A stretch of 35,539 nt of DNA from Flavobacteriales bacterium (GTDB lineage: Bacteria > Bacteroidota > Bacteroidia > UBA10329): contig JAGYJL010000024.1 of the NCBI GenBank assembly GCA_018402015.1, positions 1 to 35,539 on the forward strand, read 5' to 3'. The stretch's first letter is position 1; the number at the start of each line of letters is the position of its first letter. Shown here in pieces: positions 6,462-14,367 of the stretch. Position numbers and translations under genes: made by a program. The notes below the pieces were generated by a model, which did not search any database, was not told where the DNA came from, and worked only from the letters and a program-made list of their open reading frames with translations.

Positions 6462-7814
6462 ATGCTGAATATTTCGAACGTATCCATCAGTAAGTACATC
6501 GAACAATCGAAGTACGCGTCATTAAATCGGGCGGAATTGCGAACATCTGGAAACGTGTTGCGCAAAACGCTTACTGTTTTCTTCGGATTTGCCTTTCTGT
6601 TCATGTTTGTGCCGTGGACGCAGAACATTCGCGCTGGCGGAAATGTAACTACGCTAAAACCAGATCAGCGGCCGCAGACCATCCACTCGGTAATTGGCGG
6701 ACGAATAGAAAAGTGGTTCGTGCAAGAAGGCGATTTCGTTAATAAAGGAGATACCATCATGTTCATCTCCGAGGTTAAGGACGATTATTTCGACCCCAAT
6801 CTTCTGGGAAGAACCCAAGAACAGCTCAAGGCCAAGGAGATGTCTGTTGATTCGTACATGGAAAAGGTAAAGGCCTTGGACAATCAGGTAGATGCGTTGG
6901 TCCAAACAGCAAGTCTTAAACTTCAGCAGGCGAAGAACAAATACAAGCAGGCCGAACTGAAAGTGGTAGCCGATAGCATGGATTATCAGGCATACAGAAC
7001 CAATTTTGAAATAGCTAAAACACAGTTTGAGCGTTTTGAAGGCCTATATGATAAAGGGCTTAAATCCTTGACGGATCTGGAAAACAAGCGCAATTCTATG
7101 CGAAAAGCACAGGCCGAAATGATTTCCGGAGAGAATAAACTCCTTACCAGCAGAAACGAATTGATCAATGCAGAAGTAGAGCTGATCTCTATTCAGGCAC
7201 AATACAGAGACGATATTGCAAAGGCAGAATCTGAAAAATACACTGCCTTGAGCAGTATGTATGATGCAGAAGCAGTGGTCACGAAACTGCAAAATCAGTA
7301 CATGAATTACTCCGTTCGTACAGGAATGTATTACATCACGGCTGCGCAAGACGGATACATTACCAAAGCCATACAATCTGGTATTGGAGAAACCATCAAA
7401 GAAGGTACGCCAATCGTAAGTATCATGCCATCAAAATACGACCTTGCGGTGGCGATGTATGTAAAACCCATCGATTTGCCACTACTGGAAAAAGGCGCGC
7501 CAGTTCGTATTCAGTTTGACGGTTGGCCCGCTATTGTGTTTTCCGGATGGCCAAATACCAGCTACGGAACGTATGGAGGAAAGGTGTTTGCCATAGATAA
7601 CTTCATTAGCGATAATGGATTATATCGTGTGCTTGTGGAGCCAGACCCAGAAGATCACACATGGCCAGAAGCACTTCGGGTTGGCGCGGGCACTACCAAT
7701 ATGCTGTTGCTGAAGGACGTACCGATTTGGTACGAGTTGTGGCGACAGATCAACGGTTTCCCAGCAGATTATTACAAGCCTATTTCTCAGAACGAAGGAG
7801 AAAAGAAAAAATGA
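6462..7814 (+). CDS. HlyD-family membrane fusion protein
   Basis: 450 residues. One N-terminal membrane helix (about 36-55, TLTVFFGFAFLFMFVPW), then a split lipoyl/biotinyl-like domain: VIGGRIEKWFVQEGDFVNKG near residue 80 and AAQDGYITKAIQSGIGETIK near 300. Between them are long alpha-helical hairpins (about 115-290) rich in Q, K, E and A, and a beta-barrel domain follows. It would span the periplasm and link the ABC transporter to TolC. It starts 8 bases after the ABC gene and ends overlapping the TolC start (ATGA), a tight operon. The last helix region is long, as in other Bacteroidota exporters of this type. Confidence 0.92.
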   Translation: MLNISNVSISKYIEQSKYASLNRAELRTSGNVLRKTLTVFFGFAFLFMFVPWTQNIRAGGNVTTLKPDQRPQTIHSVIGGRIEKWFVQEGDFVNKGDTIMFISEVKDDYFDPNLLGRTQEQLKAKEMSVDSYMEKVKALDNQVDALVQTASLKLQQAKNKYKQAELKVVADSMDYQAYRTNFEIAKTQFERFEGLYDKGLKSLTDLENKRNSMRKAQAEMISGENKLLTSRNELINAEVELISIQAQYRDDIAKAESEKYTALSSMYDAEAVVTKLQNQYMNYSVRTGMYYITAAQDGYITKAIQSGIGETIKEGTPIVSIMPSKYDLAVAMYVKPIDLPLLEKGAPVRIQFDGWPAIVFSGWPNTSYGTYGGKVFAIDNFISDNGLYRVLVEPDPEDHTWPEALRVGAGTTNMLLLKDVPIWYELWRQINGFPADYYKPISQNEGEKKK

Positions 7815-9229
7815 GAATCGGAATTTTCATTACAATTCTATCTGCTCTGCAGCTTGCGTTCAGCACGTGCTTATTTGCGCAGGAAACCGCACCGATATTG
7901 TCTTTCGAGGATTTCAACGCTATCGTAAAGCAGCATCATCCCATGGCGGTACAGGCAGAGATCGTAACCCAAAAAGGAGACGCTACGGTACAGATGGCGC
8001 GTGGAGGTTTCGACCCTAAGATCGGTTCCGATATAGGTCAGAAATACTTCAAAGGAGATCAATATTACAGTTTGATCGATGCAGGATTGAAAGTTCCAAC
8101 GTGGTTCGGTATTGAGGCAAGCGCGGGGTATGAACAGAACGGAGGTTCGTTCCTGAATCCGGAAAACAGCACCAGCGGAGGCGGACTTGTTTACGCTGGC
8201 CTTTCAATAGCCGTGGGGCGTGGTCTTTTTATTGATGAACGAAGAGCCGAACTAAGAAAAGCACAGATCTACCAGAAAAGTACGGTTGTTGAGCAACGCT
8301 TAATGCTCAACGAATTACTGTATGTGGCAGGTAAAGCCTATTGGGATTGGTTTCAGGCTTACGAAACATATCGCGTTTACCAGGAGGCGTTGGAATTGGC
8401 TCGATTTCGATTTGAATCCGTAAAGCAGGAAGCCGAAGCTGGAGACAAACCGAGCATTGACACGTTGGAGGCCGGAATTCAATTTCAGAATCGGCAACTG
8501 TCCTTGCAACAGGCACTACTCGAGTTTCGGAATGCCAGCGCTATGCTGGGGGTTTTTCTTTGGCAGAACGGTCAAATACCTATGGAATTGGACGAAACCA
8601 CTGTGCCAATAGATAAGAGTATTGTTCAACTACAAACCACCGAAGGTCTTATGCTTGAAAGGCTGGATAGCATGGTAGCCTACCATCCTTACCTGCAACA
8701 ATATCGTTATAAGATAGATGAGCTTAAAATTGATAGGCGTTTGAAGGCCGAAAACTTGAAGCCAACCCTGAATTTGAAATACAATGCCATCAACCAGCCG
8801 GTGGGAGATAATCCCTTCGCCAATCTCAGCATCAACAACTATGTATGGGGCATGCAGTTCAACATGCCAATTCCGTTACGCAAAGAGCGTGGTGCTCTAA
8901 AACTTGCGAAGCTGAAAATTCAGAATGCAGAGATGGATGTGCTGAGCAAAAAGGCCGAGATCGATTACAAGATCACAGCTTCTTTGAATGAATGGGGTAC
9001 CACTCGCGAACAGACTGCTTTATACCAACGTACAGTGAACGATTATCTTGGATTGTTGAACGGTGAGCGCGATAAATTCTCGGCTGGCGAAAGCTCTCTT
9101 TTCATGGTCAATTCTCGAGAAGTGGGCTACATCAATGCGCAGATAAAATACCTCGAACTACTTAGTAAGAACCGAAAAGCACAACTCACCACAGAGTATT
9201 CTCTGGGAGTTCTTTCTGACGAACAGTAG
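7811..9229 (+). CDS. TolC-family outer membrane efflux protein
   Basis: 472 residues from the ATG at 7811, which overlaps the HlyD stop as ATGA. An upstream in-frame start at 7661 would lie inside hlyD and would lack a leading signal peptide. This start gives a normal one (RIGIFITILSALQLAFSTCL ending at FAQ). The body has the TolC/OEP pattern: long amphipathic helices (RRAELRKAQIYQKSTVVEQR, ARFRFESVKQEAEAGDKPSI) repeated twice around short beta segments. It is the outer-membrane channel of the exporter. No hairpin terminator is evident after it; 301 bases separate it from the next plus-strand gene. Confidence 0.92.
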   Translation: MRIGIFITILSALQLAFSTCLFAQETAPILSFEDFNAIVKQHHPMAVQAEIVTQKGDATVQMARGGFDPKIGSDIGQKYFKGDQYYSLIDAGLKVPTWFGIEASAGYEQNGGSFLNPENSTSGGGLVYAGLSIAVGRGLFIDERRAELRKAQIYQKSTVVEQRLMLNELLYVAGKAYWDWFQAYETYRVYQEALELARFRFESVKQEAEAGDKPSIDTLEAGIQFQNRQLSLQQALLEFRNASAMLGVFLWQNGQIPMELDETTVPIDKSIVQLQTTEGLMLERLDSMVAYHPYLQQYRYKIDELKIDRRLKAENLKPTLNLKYNAINQPVGDNPFANLSINNYVWGMQFNMPIPLRKERGALKLAKLKIQNAEMDVLSKKAEIDYKITASLNEWGTTREQTALYQRTVNDYLGLLNGERDKFSAGESSLFMVNSREVGYINAQIKYLELLSKNRKAQLTTEYSLGVLSDEQ

Positions 9230-9410
9230 CAGAGTCATTCCTTACTGCATAGCTTTTCGTCAGTTTCCATCGGTACCATTCAGTGTCATTGAATCGAACG
9301 TAGGTTGTTCCAATAGAGGCGCTTTCGCGTAGGAATTCGCGCCTCATGTAATACAGTAGAAATACTTCTGCGCGTAGCTCTATTCTTTTCCTTGTGATTA
9401 AGGTATGCAC
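9186..9410 (-). CDS. Possible small protein, antisense to the tolC 3' end
   Basis: A 74-codon frame from a GTG at 9410; an internal ATG lies 21 codons in. The residues look protein-like (FLLYYMRREFLRES, GTTYVRFNDTEWYRWK) and not low-complexity. It occupies the otherwise empty 9230-9430 gap and overlaps the end of tolC by 44 bases on the opposite strand. No homolog recognised. If it is not a gene, the 9230-9530 gap holds only the operator at 9467 and a 7-bp inverted repeat (GAGGCGC 9316 / GCGCCTC 9339) that lies within this frame. Confidence 0.35.
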   Translation of the reverse strand: MHTLITRKRIELRAEVFLLYYMRREFLRESASIGTTYVRFNDTEWYRWKLTKSYAVRNDSATVRQKELPENTLW

Positions 9411-9466
9411 AAGCGAGCAATTTGCATTAAATGAACCTTTTGTTAAAAGCTATGTTTACAATAATA

Positions 9467-9484
9467 ATAGTATTACTATCTTTA
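9467..9484. promoter_or_regulatory. TetR-type operator site 3 upstream of the SPFH operon
   Basis: ATAGTATTACTAT at 9467-9479 is a perfect 13-bp palindrome with a central T. It is the same motif as the two sites in the TetR promoter (4031 and 4055). It overlaps TATCTTTA (9477-9484), a 7-of-8 match to the -7 element; transcription would start near 9491 and the SPFH ATG is at 9531. Confidence 0.6.
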
Positions 9485-9530
9485 TTGAGTGCAGAGCAAT
9501 CATTATCGTTAAACGTAAAAACTCAAGGTC

Positions 9531-10313
9531 ATGAAAAAAGTGAGTTCAATTGCATGTCTGGTACTGTGCATCACAACCTTATCAAGCTGCATAATTATTC
9601 GTCCAGGAGAAGTTGGAGTAAGAAGAACACTTGGTAAACTGAGCGATAAAGTACTCGATCAAGGTGTTCATGGTGTAAATCCGTTTGCAACCACAGTGGT
9701 TCGAACACCGATAAGAACTGTTAATCTAGAGATGGTTCTCAATCTGCCCAGTAAAGAAGGATTGAACATCAATTCTGGTATTTCCATTCTTTACCATATA
9801 GACAAGAATCTTGTTCCTCAATTGATAGAGAACGTTGGGTCCGGTTATGAAACCATCATCCAAAGCGTTTTCAGGTCGTCATCAGCAGATATATGTGCAA
9901 AATACATGGCCAAAGACATGCACTCTGGCATGCGTTCGGAAATTGAATCTGAAATAGCCCAAGCCATGTCGACCATCTTAAATCCTCAAGGAATTATTAT
10001 TGAGGCCGTGCTTCTAAAAACCATTCAGCTTCCGCCAGGCCTCTATAACTCCATAGAAAGTAAATTGGAAGCAGAGCAACAGGCCATGCGCATGCAATTT
10101 GTCATTGATCTGGAACGCAAAGAGGCTGAACGCAAAGTAATTGAAGCGCAAGGAAACCGCGATGCGCAGCAGATTCTTTCTGAGGGTTTGACCAGGGAAA
10201 TACTAGAACTCAGAAAAATTGAGGCTATGCTAAAATTGGCACAGTCGGAAAACAGCAAGATCATTTTTACAGGCGCAGAGAACACGCCTATCATGATTGA
10301 CCCATCTAATTGA
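9531..10313 (+). CDS. SPFH/prohibitin-like lipoprotein
   Basis: 260 residues. A lipoprotein signal precedes C20 (lipobox LSSC), and the SPFH/band 7 start follows immediately: IIRPGEVGVRRTLGKLSDKV. The band 7 domain runs to about residue 190 and a charged helical coil (QFVIDLERKEAERKVIEAQG) covers 190-245. Prohibitin-like proteins form large membrane-bound rings or scaffolds. Using a lipid anchor in place of the common membrane helix is notable. The start at 9531 has an AAGG sequence just upstream. A longer frame from 9431 is in another register and is not this gene. It heads a unit with TPR, LRR and CutA-like genes and carries operator site 3 at its promoter. Confidence 0.85.
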   Translation: MKKVSSIACLVLCITTLSSCIIIRPGEVGVRRTLGKLSDKVLDQGVHGVNPFATTVVRTPIRTVNLEMVLNLPSKEGLNINSGISILYHIDKNLVPQLIENVGSGYETIIQSVFRSSSADICAKYMAKDMHSGMRSEIESEIAQAMSTILNPQGIIIEAVLLKTIQLPPGLYNSIESKLEAEQQAMRMQFVIDLERKEAERKVIEAQGNRDAQQILSEGLTREILELRKIEAMLKLAQSENSKIIFTGAENTPIMIDPSN

Positions 10314-11643
10314 TCGTGTTATGCTAGCCGCTAATTTCATAGAAAGAAGCCCATCGAATGGTTTTTCTGGACCCAGATGGCGAAAGCCGGGTCCGGTCAA
10401 CCATGCCCTATTGTTCGCGCTTATCCTGTGTTTGATCTTTATTGGAAGCTCTAAAGGCCAAGGTCTGCAGAGCAACCGGACGGAGGCCATTCGGCTAATT
10501 CAGGATGGCGATAACATGATGAGTTTTGCGAATTGGCAGGAAGCTCTTTTTGCCTACGACAATGCCATTGCCATTGATCCTAGCTACGCCACGGCCTACA
10601 TGAAAAAGGCCAATATTCTGGCCAAGATCGGTAGAAATCAGGAGGCCATAAAACTTTACGACAAGGCCGTTCAGCTTAATCCTTATTCAGAATACGTGTA
10701 CGATAGTCGCGCAAAATTGAAAATGCTGGCCATGGATTATAGTGGAGCATTGAATGATCTGAATAATGCGATGGCTATCGACCCGAGCAATGAAAAGATC
10801 CGAGACCGTAAGGTTGACGACCTCATTGCCATGAAGGCCTATGAGCAGGCCTTGGATGAAATAGACACCTTGATAATGGCAGATTACAAAGTTGTGTATG
10901 AATTGGAACGGAAAGCCCTGGTGTTAATGCTGATTGATTCTGTTGCGGAATGCCGGAAAACCTTGGACAAGGTTCTCGAAATGAACAACAACTCTGCTTT
11001 GGCTCATGATCTCCTCGGAATCCTTAGTCTGAAGAAAGATGATTATGCTATGGCCTTGGTGCATTTTACTAAGGCCATAGAGATAGACCCAGAGTTTGCG
11101 TTGGCCTACTACAATCGTGGCATAGCTTTTCTGTACCTGAACAACAATGATGCAGCTTTGAACGATCTTGACCGCGCTATTGAGATCAGACAGAACCTCG
11201 CCCAGTTCTATTTTACGCGGGCAATTACTTCAAAGCAACAAGGAGAAATGGACAATGCCTTGGCAGATTACGATAAGGCCCTTATTCTCAACGATAATTA
11301 CAACGCGGCTTTCTACAATAGAGCTTACACGCTTAAAGTACTCGGAGAGTATACCCGCGCGCTCAAAGATGTAAGCGAATTCCTTTTCAACGAGCCTGAC
11401 AGTCCTAAAGCGTGGAACCTGATGGGAAATGCCTATGCCATGCAAAGCGATTACTTACAGGCAATTGACAGTTACACATCTGCAGTAAACCTGAACCCAG
11501 AGTATGCTGAGGCGCATTACAACCGAGGATTGGTCAATTTAATGAGTAACAAGTACGAACCCGGCTGCCAAGATCTTTTGGAAGCAGAGCGCTTAGGATA
11601 TGATAAGGCCAGCCTGAAATTGCAGGCATTCTGCGGTCGTTAA
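10297..11643 (+). CDS. Secreted or membrane-anchored TPR-repeat protein
   Basis: 448 residues from 10297, overlapping the SPFH stop by 17 bases. An ATG at 10321, just after that stop, is an equally good start. A hydrophobic segment (HALLFALILCLIFIGSSKG) about 30-50 residues in acts as a signal peptide or anchor. The rest is about eleven TPR units, for example ALFAYDNAIAIDPSYATAYM and ALVHFTKAIEIDPEFALAYY. It ends in the Cys-containing cap common in Bacteroidota TPR proteins (GCQDLLEAERLGYDKA). TPR arrays serve as protein-binding scaffolds, here probably in the periplasm next to the SPFH lipoprotein. Confidence 0.85.
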   Translation: MTHLIDRVMLAANFIERSPSNGFSGPRWRKPGPVNHALLFALILCLIFIGSSKGQGLQSNRTEAIRLIQDGDNMMSFANWQEALFAYDNAIAIDPSYATAYMKKANILAKIGRNQEAIKLYDKAVQLNPYSEYVYDSRAKLKMLAMDYSGALNDLNNAMAIDPSNEKIRDRKVDDLIAMKAYEQALDEIDTLIMADYKVVYELERKALVLMLIDSVAECRKTLDKVLEMNNNSALAHDLLGILSLKKDDYAMALVHFTKAIEIDPEFALAYYNRGIAFLYLNNNDAALNDLDRAIEIRQNLAQFYFTRAITSKQQGEMDNALADYDKALILNDNYNAAFYNRAYTLKVLGEYTRALKDVSEFLFNEPDSPKAWNLMGNAYAMQSDYLQAIDSYTSAVNLNPEYAEAHYNRGLVNLMSNKYEPGCQDLLEAERLGYDKASLKLQAFCGR

Positions 11644-11660
11644 ACCAATAAACACACGCC

Positions 11661-12506
11661 ATGCGACTATTGATCTCCATAATAATGCTTGCCACGATAA
11701 CGAAGGTATCGGGCCAAACAGCGGATACCACAAAGGCTCTGTTCCGATCTATTAAAGAAGCCGTAATCGAACCACTATCTGTAACGCGATTGGCCATAAC
11801 AAGCCCCGATGACTTTGCAAGGTTAGGCGAGATATCTAAACTTCAGAATTTGGAATACCTGAGTCTGAAAGGGTATGACCTTAATGCTTTTCCTACCCAA
11901 CTGTTTGAATTGAGATCGCTGAAGGTTCTTGATCTAAGTGAGAACAGATTTGAGGTACTACCAGAGGAATTTTCCAAACTCGAAACTTTGGAAGAATTAT
12001 ATCTGAACAAAGACTTTGAACTCGACCTGGATCAGGCGTTTTCTGTGTTGGGGAAATTACCCAACCTCAAGGTTCTTACGCTTAAGAACGACTCGCTTCT
12101 GCGTATTCCGGAAAGTATTGCCAACCTGTCGAAGCTGGAAACACTCGACCTTGGCGGTAACAGAATCAGCGAACTGCCTGTTTCAATAGTCAACCTCAAG
12201 AATCTAGAAGAACTGTACCTCGATCACGATAATCGTCTCGATTTCAGAAATGCATTCATTCTGCTGGGCAAGTTGCCGCGCTTGCGAGTACTTCATTTAG
12301 AGGGAAATGAACTCACTTCGTTACCAGAAACAATCAACAACCTCCGAGCACTGGAAAAATTATACCTGAATCAGAATGAACTGTCTCTGGTAGATATCAA
12401 GCGGGATCAACTCAAGCGACTGCTCCTAGTAGATCTGCAGCAGAATCAGGTGCCAGTAGGAACGTTGGATCATCTAGAGCGAACTGGTGTAAGAATCAGA
12501 TTTTGA
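11661..12506 (+). CDS. Secreted leucine-rich-repeat protein
   Basis: 281 residues with a signal peptide (LLISIIMLATITKVSGQ). From about residue 60 there are nine LRRs of the 23-residue bacterial or plant-like kind (LKVLDLSENRFEVLPEEFSK, LETLDLGGNRISELP). Two units are lengthened to 26 residues, and the pattern long-normal-normal recurs with a 72-residue period, so the array grew by copying three repeats together. There is no sorting domain or membrane helix, so it is probably periplasmic. The start lies 17 bases after the TPR gene. A protein-binding role is inferred. Confidence 0.85.
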   Translation: MRLLISIIMLATITKVSGQTADTTKALFRSIKEAVIEPLSVTRLAITSPDDFARLGEISKLQNLEYLSLKGYDLNAFPTQLFELRSLKVLDLSENRFEVLPEEFSKLETLEELYLNKDFELDLDQAFSVLGKLPNLKVLTLKNDSLLRIPESIANLSKLETLDLGGNRISELPVSIVNLKNLEELYLDHDNRLDFRNAFILLGKLPRLRVLHLEGNELTSLPETINNLRALEKLYLNQNELSLVDIKRDQLKRLLLVDLQQNQVPVGTLDHLERTGVRIRF

Positions 12507-12550
12507 GTGAATGGAGAAACACTACTTATCTAACCTAAATACTCAGAACC

Positions 12551-12913
12551 ATGATATTCCTCCGGATTGTTAGTAAGAGTGAGCCCAAAATGGAAGAAAT
12601 TGCCAAACTTCTGTTGGAAGAAAAACTTGTTATCGATGTGAATATAAAACGGAATCTAGAGCGCGCAGAGTTGGTAAATGGCGATCTTGTATTCACAAAG
12701 GTTTATTTGTTAACGGCCAAGACCAAGGCTGTACTTTTCGATTCCATCGATAAAATGCTCAACGAGTTGTATGCAGGTCACATGCCCGAAGTTTACGCCA
12801 TGCCAATTATGGAAATGGATTGGAAGCAGGCTCAGAAACTTACCACAGATATCAAGCAAGTAAAGACAAATCGATTGAAACGGGTGCTTGATCGGGTTAG
12901 AAAAAGATCGTAG
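12551..12913 (+). CDS. CutA1-like protein
   Basis: 120 residues. The pattern matches CutA: KMEEIAKLLLEEKLVIDVNI near residue 14, a central VFTKVYLLTAKTKAVLFDSI and PEVYAMPIMEMDW near 79, equivalent to the PEIxxxPI of CutA proteins. CutA forms tight trimers and has been linked to divalent metal tolerance, though its activity is unsettled. This version is diverged and has a basic C-terminal tail (TNRLKRVLDRVRKRS). It is the last gene of the SPFH-TPR-LRR unit, 44 bases after the LRR gene, and a strong hairpin follows. Confidence 0.7.
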   Translation: MIFLRIVSKSEPKMEEIAKLLLEEKLVIDVNIKRNLERAELVNGDLVFTKVYLLTAKTKAVLFDSIDKMLNELYAGHMPEVYAMPIMEMDWKQAQKLTTDIKQVKTNRLKRVLDRVRKRS

Positions 12914-12930
12914 CAATCCATTTGTACTAA

Positions 12931-12974
12931 AAGAAATAGCCCGCTGAACAAGTTCGTTCAGCGGGCTATTTCTT
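12931..12974. terminator. Bidirectional terminator between convergent genes
   Basis: A perfect 19-bp stem: 12931-12949 pairs with 12956-12974 around a 6-base loop, with a GC-rich centre (AGCCCGCTGAAC). AAGAAAT and ATTTCTT at the ends give weak U-tracts on both strands. It separates the CutA-like gene from the convergent MORN gene. Confidence 0.85.
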
Positions 12975-12988
12975 GTATTGTTGATCTA

Positions 12989-13378
12989 TCAGCGATTCTT
13001 CACCGCAAAGTCTGCTTCTTTCAAATATCGATCAGCTGTAATAATATCACCATTTGCATAGTGAACCTCAACGTAAGCATTGGCGAAGTCGTCCCAAACG
13101 CGGAATTCTCCGTGGCGCTTTCCGTTAACGTAGGTCAATTCAGCAGTTTTCTCGCCTGTAACAGCATAGGTGATCCATTTTCCTTCGGGAACACCATCTT
13201 TGAAAAAGCCAGTTTCCTTAACCGAACCATTTTCGTAGTAGTTGGTAACCGAAACCAGTTTTCCTTGTTTTACATATTCACTTTTCACGGTGCCGTCCTC
13301 ATAAGTCGTCTTCACCGTATTTTGTGCCACGCAAGTTGCGCTTACAAAAACCATCAAACTTAAAATCATTGCTTTCAT
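12989..13378 (-). CDS. Secreted MORN-repeat protein (YwqK-like)
   Basis: 129 residues with a signal peptide (AMILSLMVFVSATCVAQ). The rest is three to four MORN-variant repeats with the usual G-x-x-x-x-x-Y/W pattern: YYENGSVKETGFFKDG, PEGKWITYAVTGEK, KRHGEFRVWDDF. Proteins of this kind are common in Bacteroidota and are often labelled YwqK-like; their function is mostly unknown. It is a single-gene unit with a TAACTTTG -7 box upstream and the hairpin at 12931 downstream. Confidence 0.75.
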   Translation of the reverse strand: MKAMILSLMVFVSATCVAQNTVKTTYEDGTVKSEYVKQGKLVSVTNYYENGSVKETGFFKDGVPEGKWITYAVTGEKTAELTYVNGKRHGEFRVWDDFANAYVEVHYANGDIITADRYLKEADFAVKNR

Positions 13379-13398
13379 GACGCCTGTATTTATTAAAC

Positions 13399-13406
13399 CA
13401 AAGTTA
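13399..13406 (-). promoter_or_regulatory. -7 box of the MORN gene
   Basis: TAACTTTG on the minus strand is a full match to TAnnTTTG, about 20 bases before the ATG at 13378. No clear TTG lies at the -33 position. Confidence 0.45.
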
Positions 13407-13420
13407 CGAAAAATTCTAAT

Positions 13421-13457
13421 CGCTTAACATTAACGTAACATTAGCATAACGCTTAAC
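13421..13457. repeat. Short iterated repeats between divergent genes
   Basis: TAACATTA occurs at 13425-13432 and 13436-13443 (11 bases apart), and CGCTTAAC occurs at 13421-13428 and 13450-13457. They lie between the MORN gene and the epimerase gene, where an operator would be expected. No matching regulator is encoded nearby. Confidence 0.4.
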
Positions 13458-13485
13458 GCCATTATTTGTTGCAATCAAGTTCAAA

Positions 13486-14367
13486 ATGACTAAAAATTTA
13501 ACATTAGAGAATAGTTACCTAAAGGTGGTTATCAGCACTTTAGGGGCAGAGTTGATATCTCTATTCGACAAAAGAGACGAAGTTGAACACATGTGGGAGG
13601 CCGATCCTCAATTTTGGCCAAGGCGTGCACCGATTCTTTTTCCGTGTGTTGGCGAATCGAGAGATGGAAAAATAACCGTGGACGGTGTAGACTATTCAAT
13701 GGTGCGCCATGGTTTTACTCGGATGCAGGAGTTTGCTTTAGTGGAACAGCATGAGGATTCTTTCGTGTTAGAACTCAAAGACAACGAGGAAACCTTGAAG
13801 CATTATCCCTATTCTTTCCGGTTAAGGGTTGTTTACTCACTTAAAGACAGCATTCTTGAACAAACGTTTGAAGTGAAGAATGCCGACTCGGTTCCGCTGG
13901 GGTTTCAAATTGGCGGACACCCTGCTTTTGCTGTCCCGTTCGGCAACAATGGGGTTTACAGCGATTATTGTGTGAAGTTTGACCAAGACCTTTCCATCAA
14001 CCGGCATTTACTTAGTACAAATGGACTCTACACGGGAGAAACTCGCTCGGTTTTGGATGGATCGGATCAACTTGATCTATTCTATGATCTGTTCAATGAA
14101 GACGCCTTGGTGTTCAAGAATATTCCGTCAAAGCGGGTTTGGATCACAAGAAAAGATGGCGGAAAAAGGTTGGAGGTTCGATACGATGATTTCCTCCATT
14201 TGGGAATTTGGTCTATCCCCGGAGCCAACTACGTATGCATTGAGCCTTGGATAGGTTGCGCTGATATGGCTAACCAGGAGAGTGATTTTTTCTCGAAGGA
14301 CAGTTTGATCACTCTTCAACCTAATGGAGAATTCTCCGCTTCATTCGCTATCGAATTGATTCAATAG
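13486..14367 (+). CDS. Aldose 1-epimerase family protein (LacX-like)
   Basis: 293 residues, cytoplasmic. The LacX/YeaD-type galactose mutarotase fold is visible: NSYLKVVISTLGAELISLFD, then EADPQFWPRRAPILFPCVGE, RHGFTRMQEF, FQIGGHPAFAVPF and a C-terminal VCIEPWIGCAD. H in RHGF and H in GGHPAF match conserved active-site residues. It would interconvert sugar anomers; the substrate is unknown. Its 3' end overlaps the convergent phosphatase gene by 7 bases. Confidence 0.87.
   Translation: MTKNLTLENSYLKVVISTLGAELISLFDKRDEVEHMWEADPQFWPRRAPILFPCVGESRDGKITVDGVDYSMVRHGFTRMQEFALVEQHEDSFVLELKDNEETLKHYPYSFRLRVVYSLKDSILEQTFEVKNADSVPLGFQIGGHPAFAVPFGNNGVYSDYCVKFDQDLSINRHLLSTNGLYTGETRSVLDGSDQLDLFYDLFNEDALVFKNIPSKRVWITRKDGGKRLEVRYDDFLHLGIWSIPGANYVCIEPWIGCADMANQESDFFSKDSLITLQPNGEFSASFAIELIQ

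Noticed and set aside
9316..9345. Inverted repeat GAGGCGC/GCGCCTC as a terminator after tolC
   Set aside because: No T-run follows, the loop is 16 bases, and it lies inside a possible minus-strand frame.
9431..9637. 68-codon plus-strand frame with a hydrophobic start before the SPFH gene
   Set aside because: It overlaps the well-supported SPFH start in another frame, its second half is a shifted reading of SPFH codons, and the operator and -7 box lie inside it.
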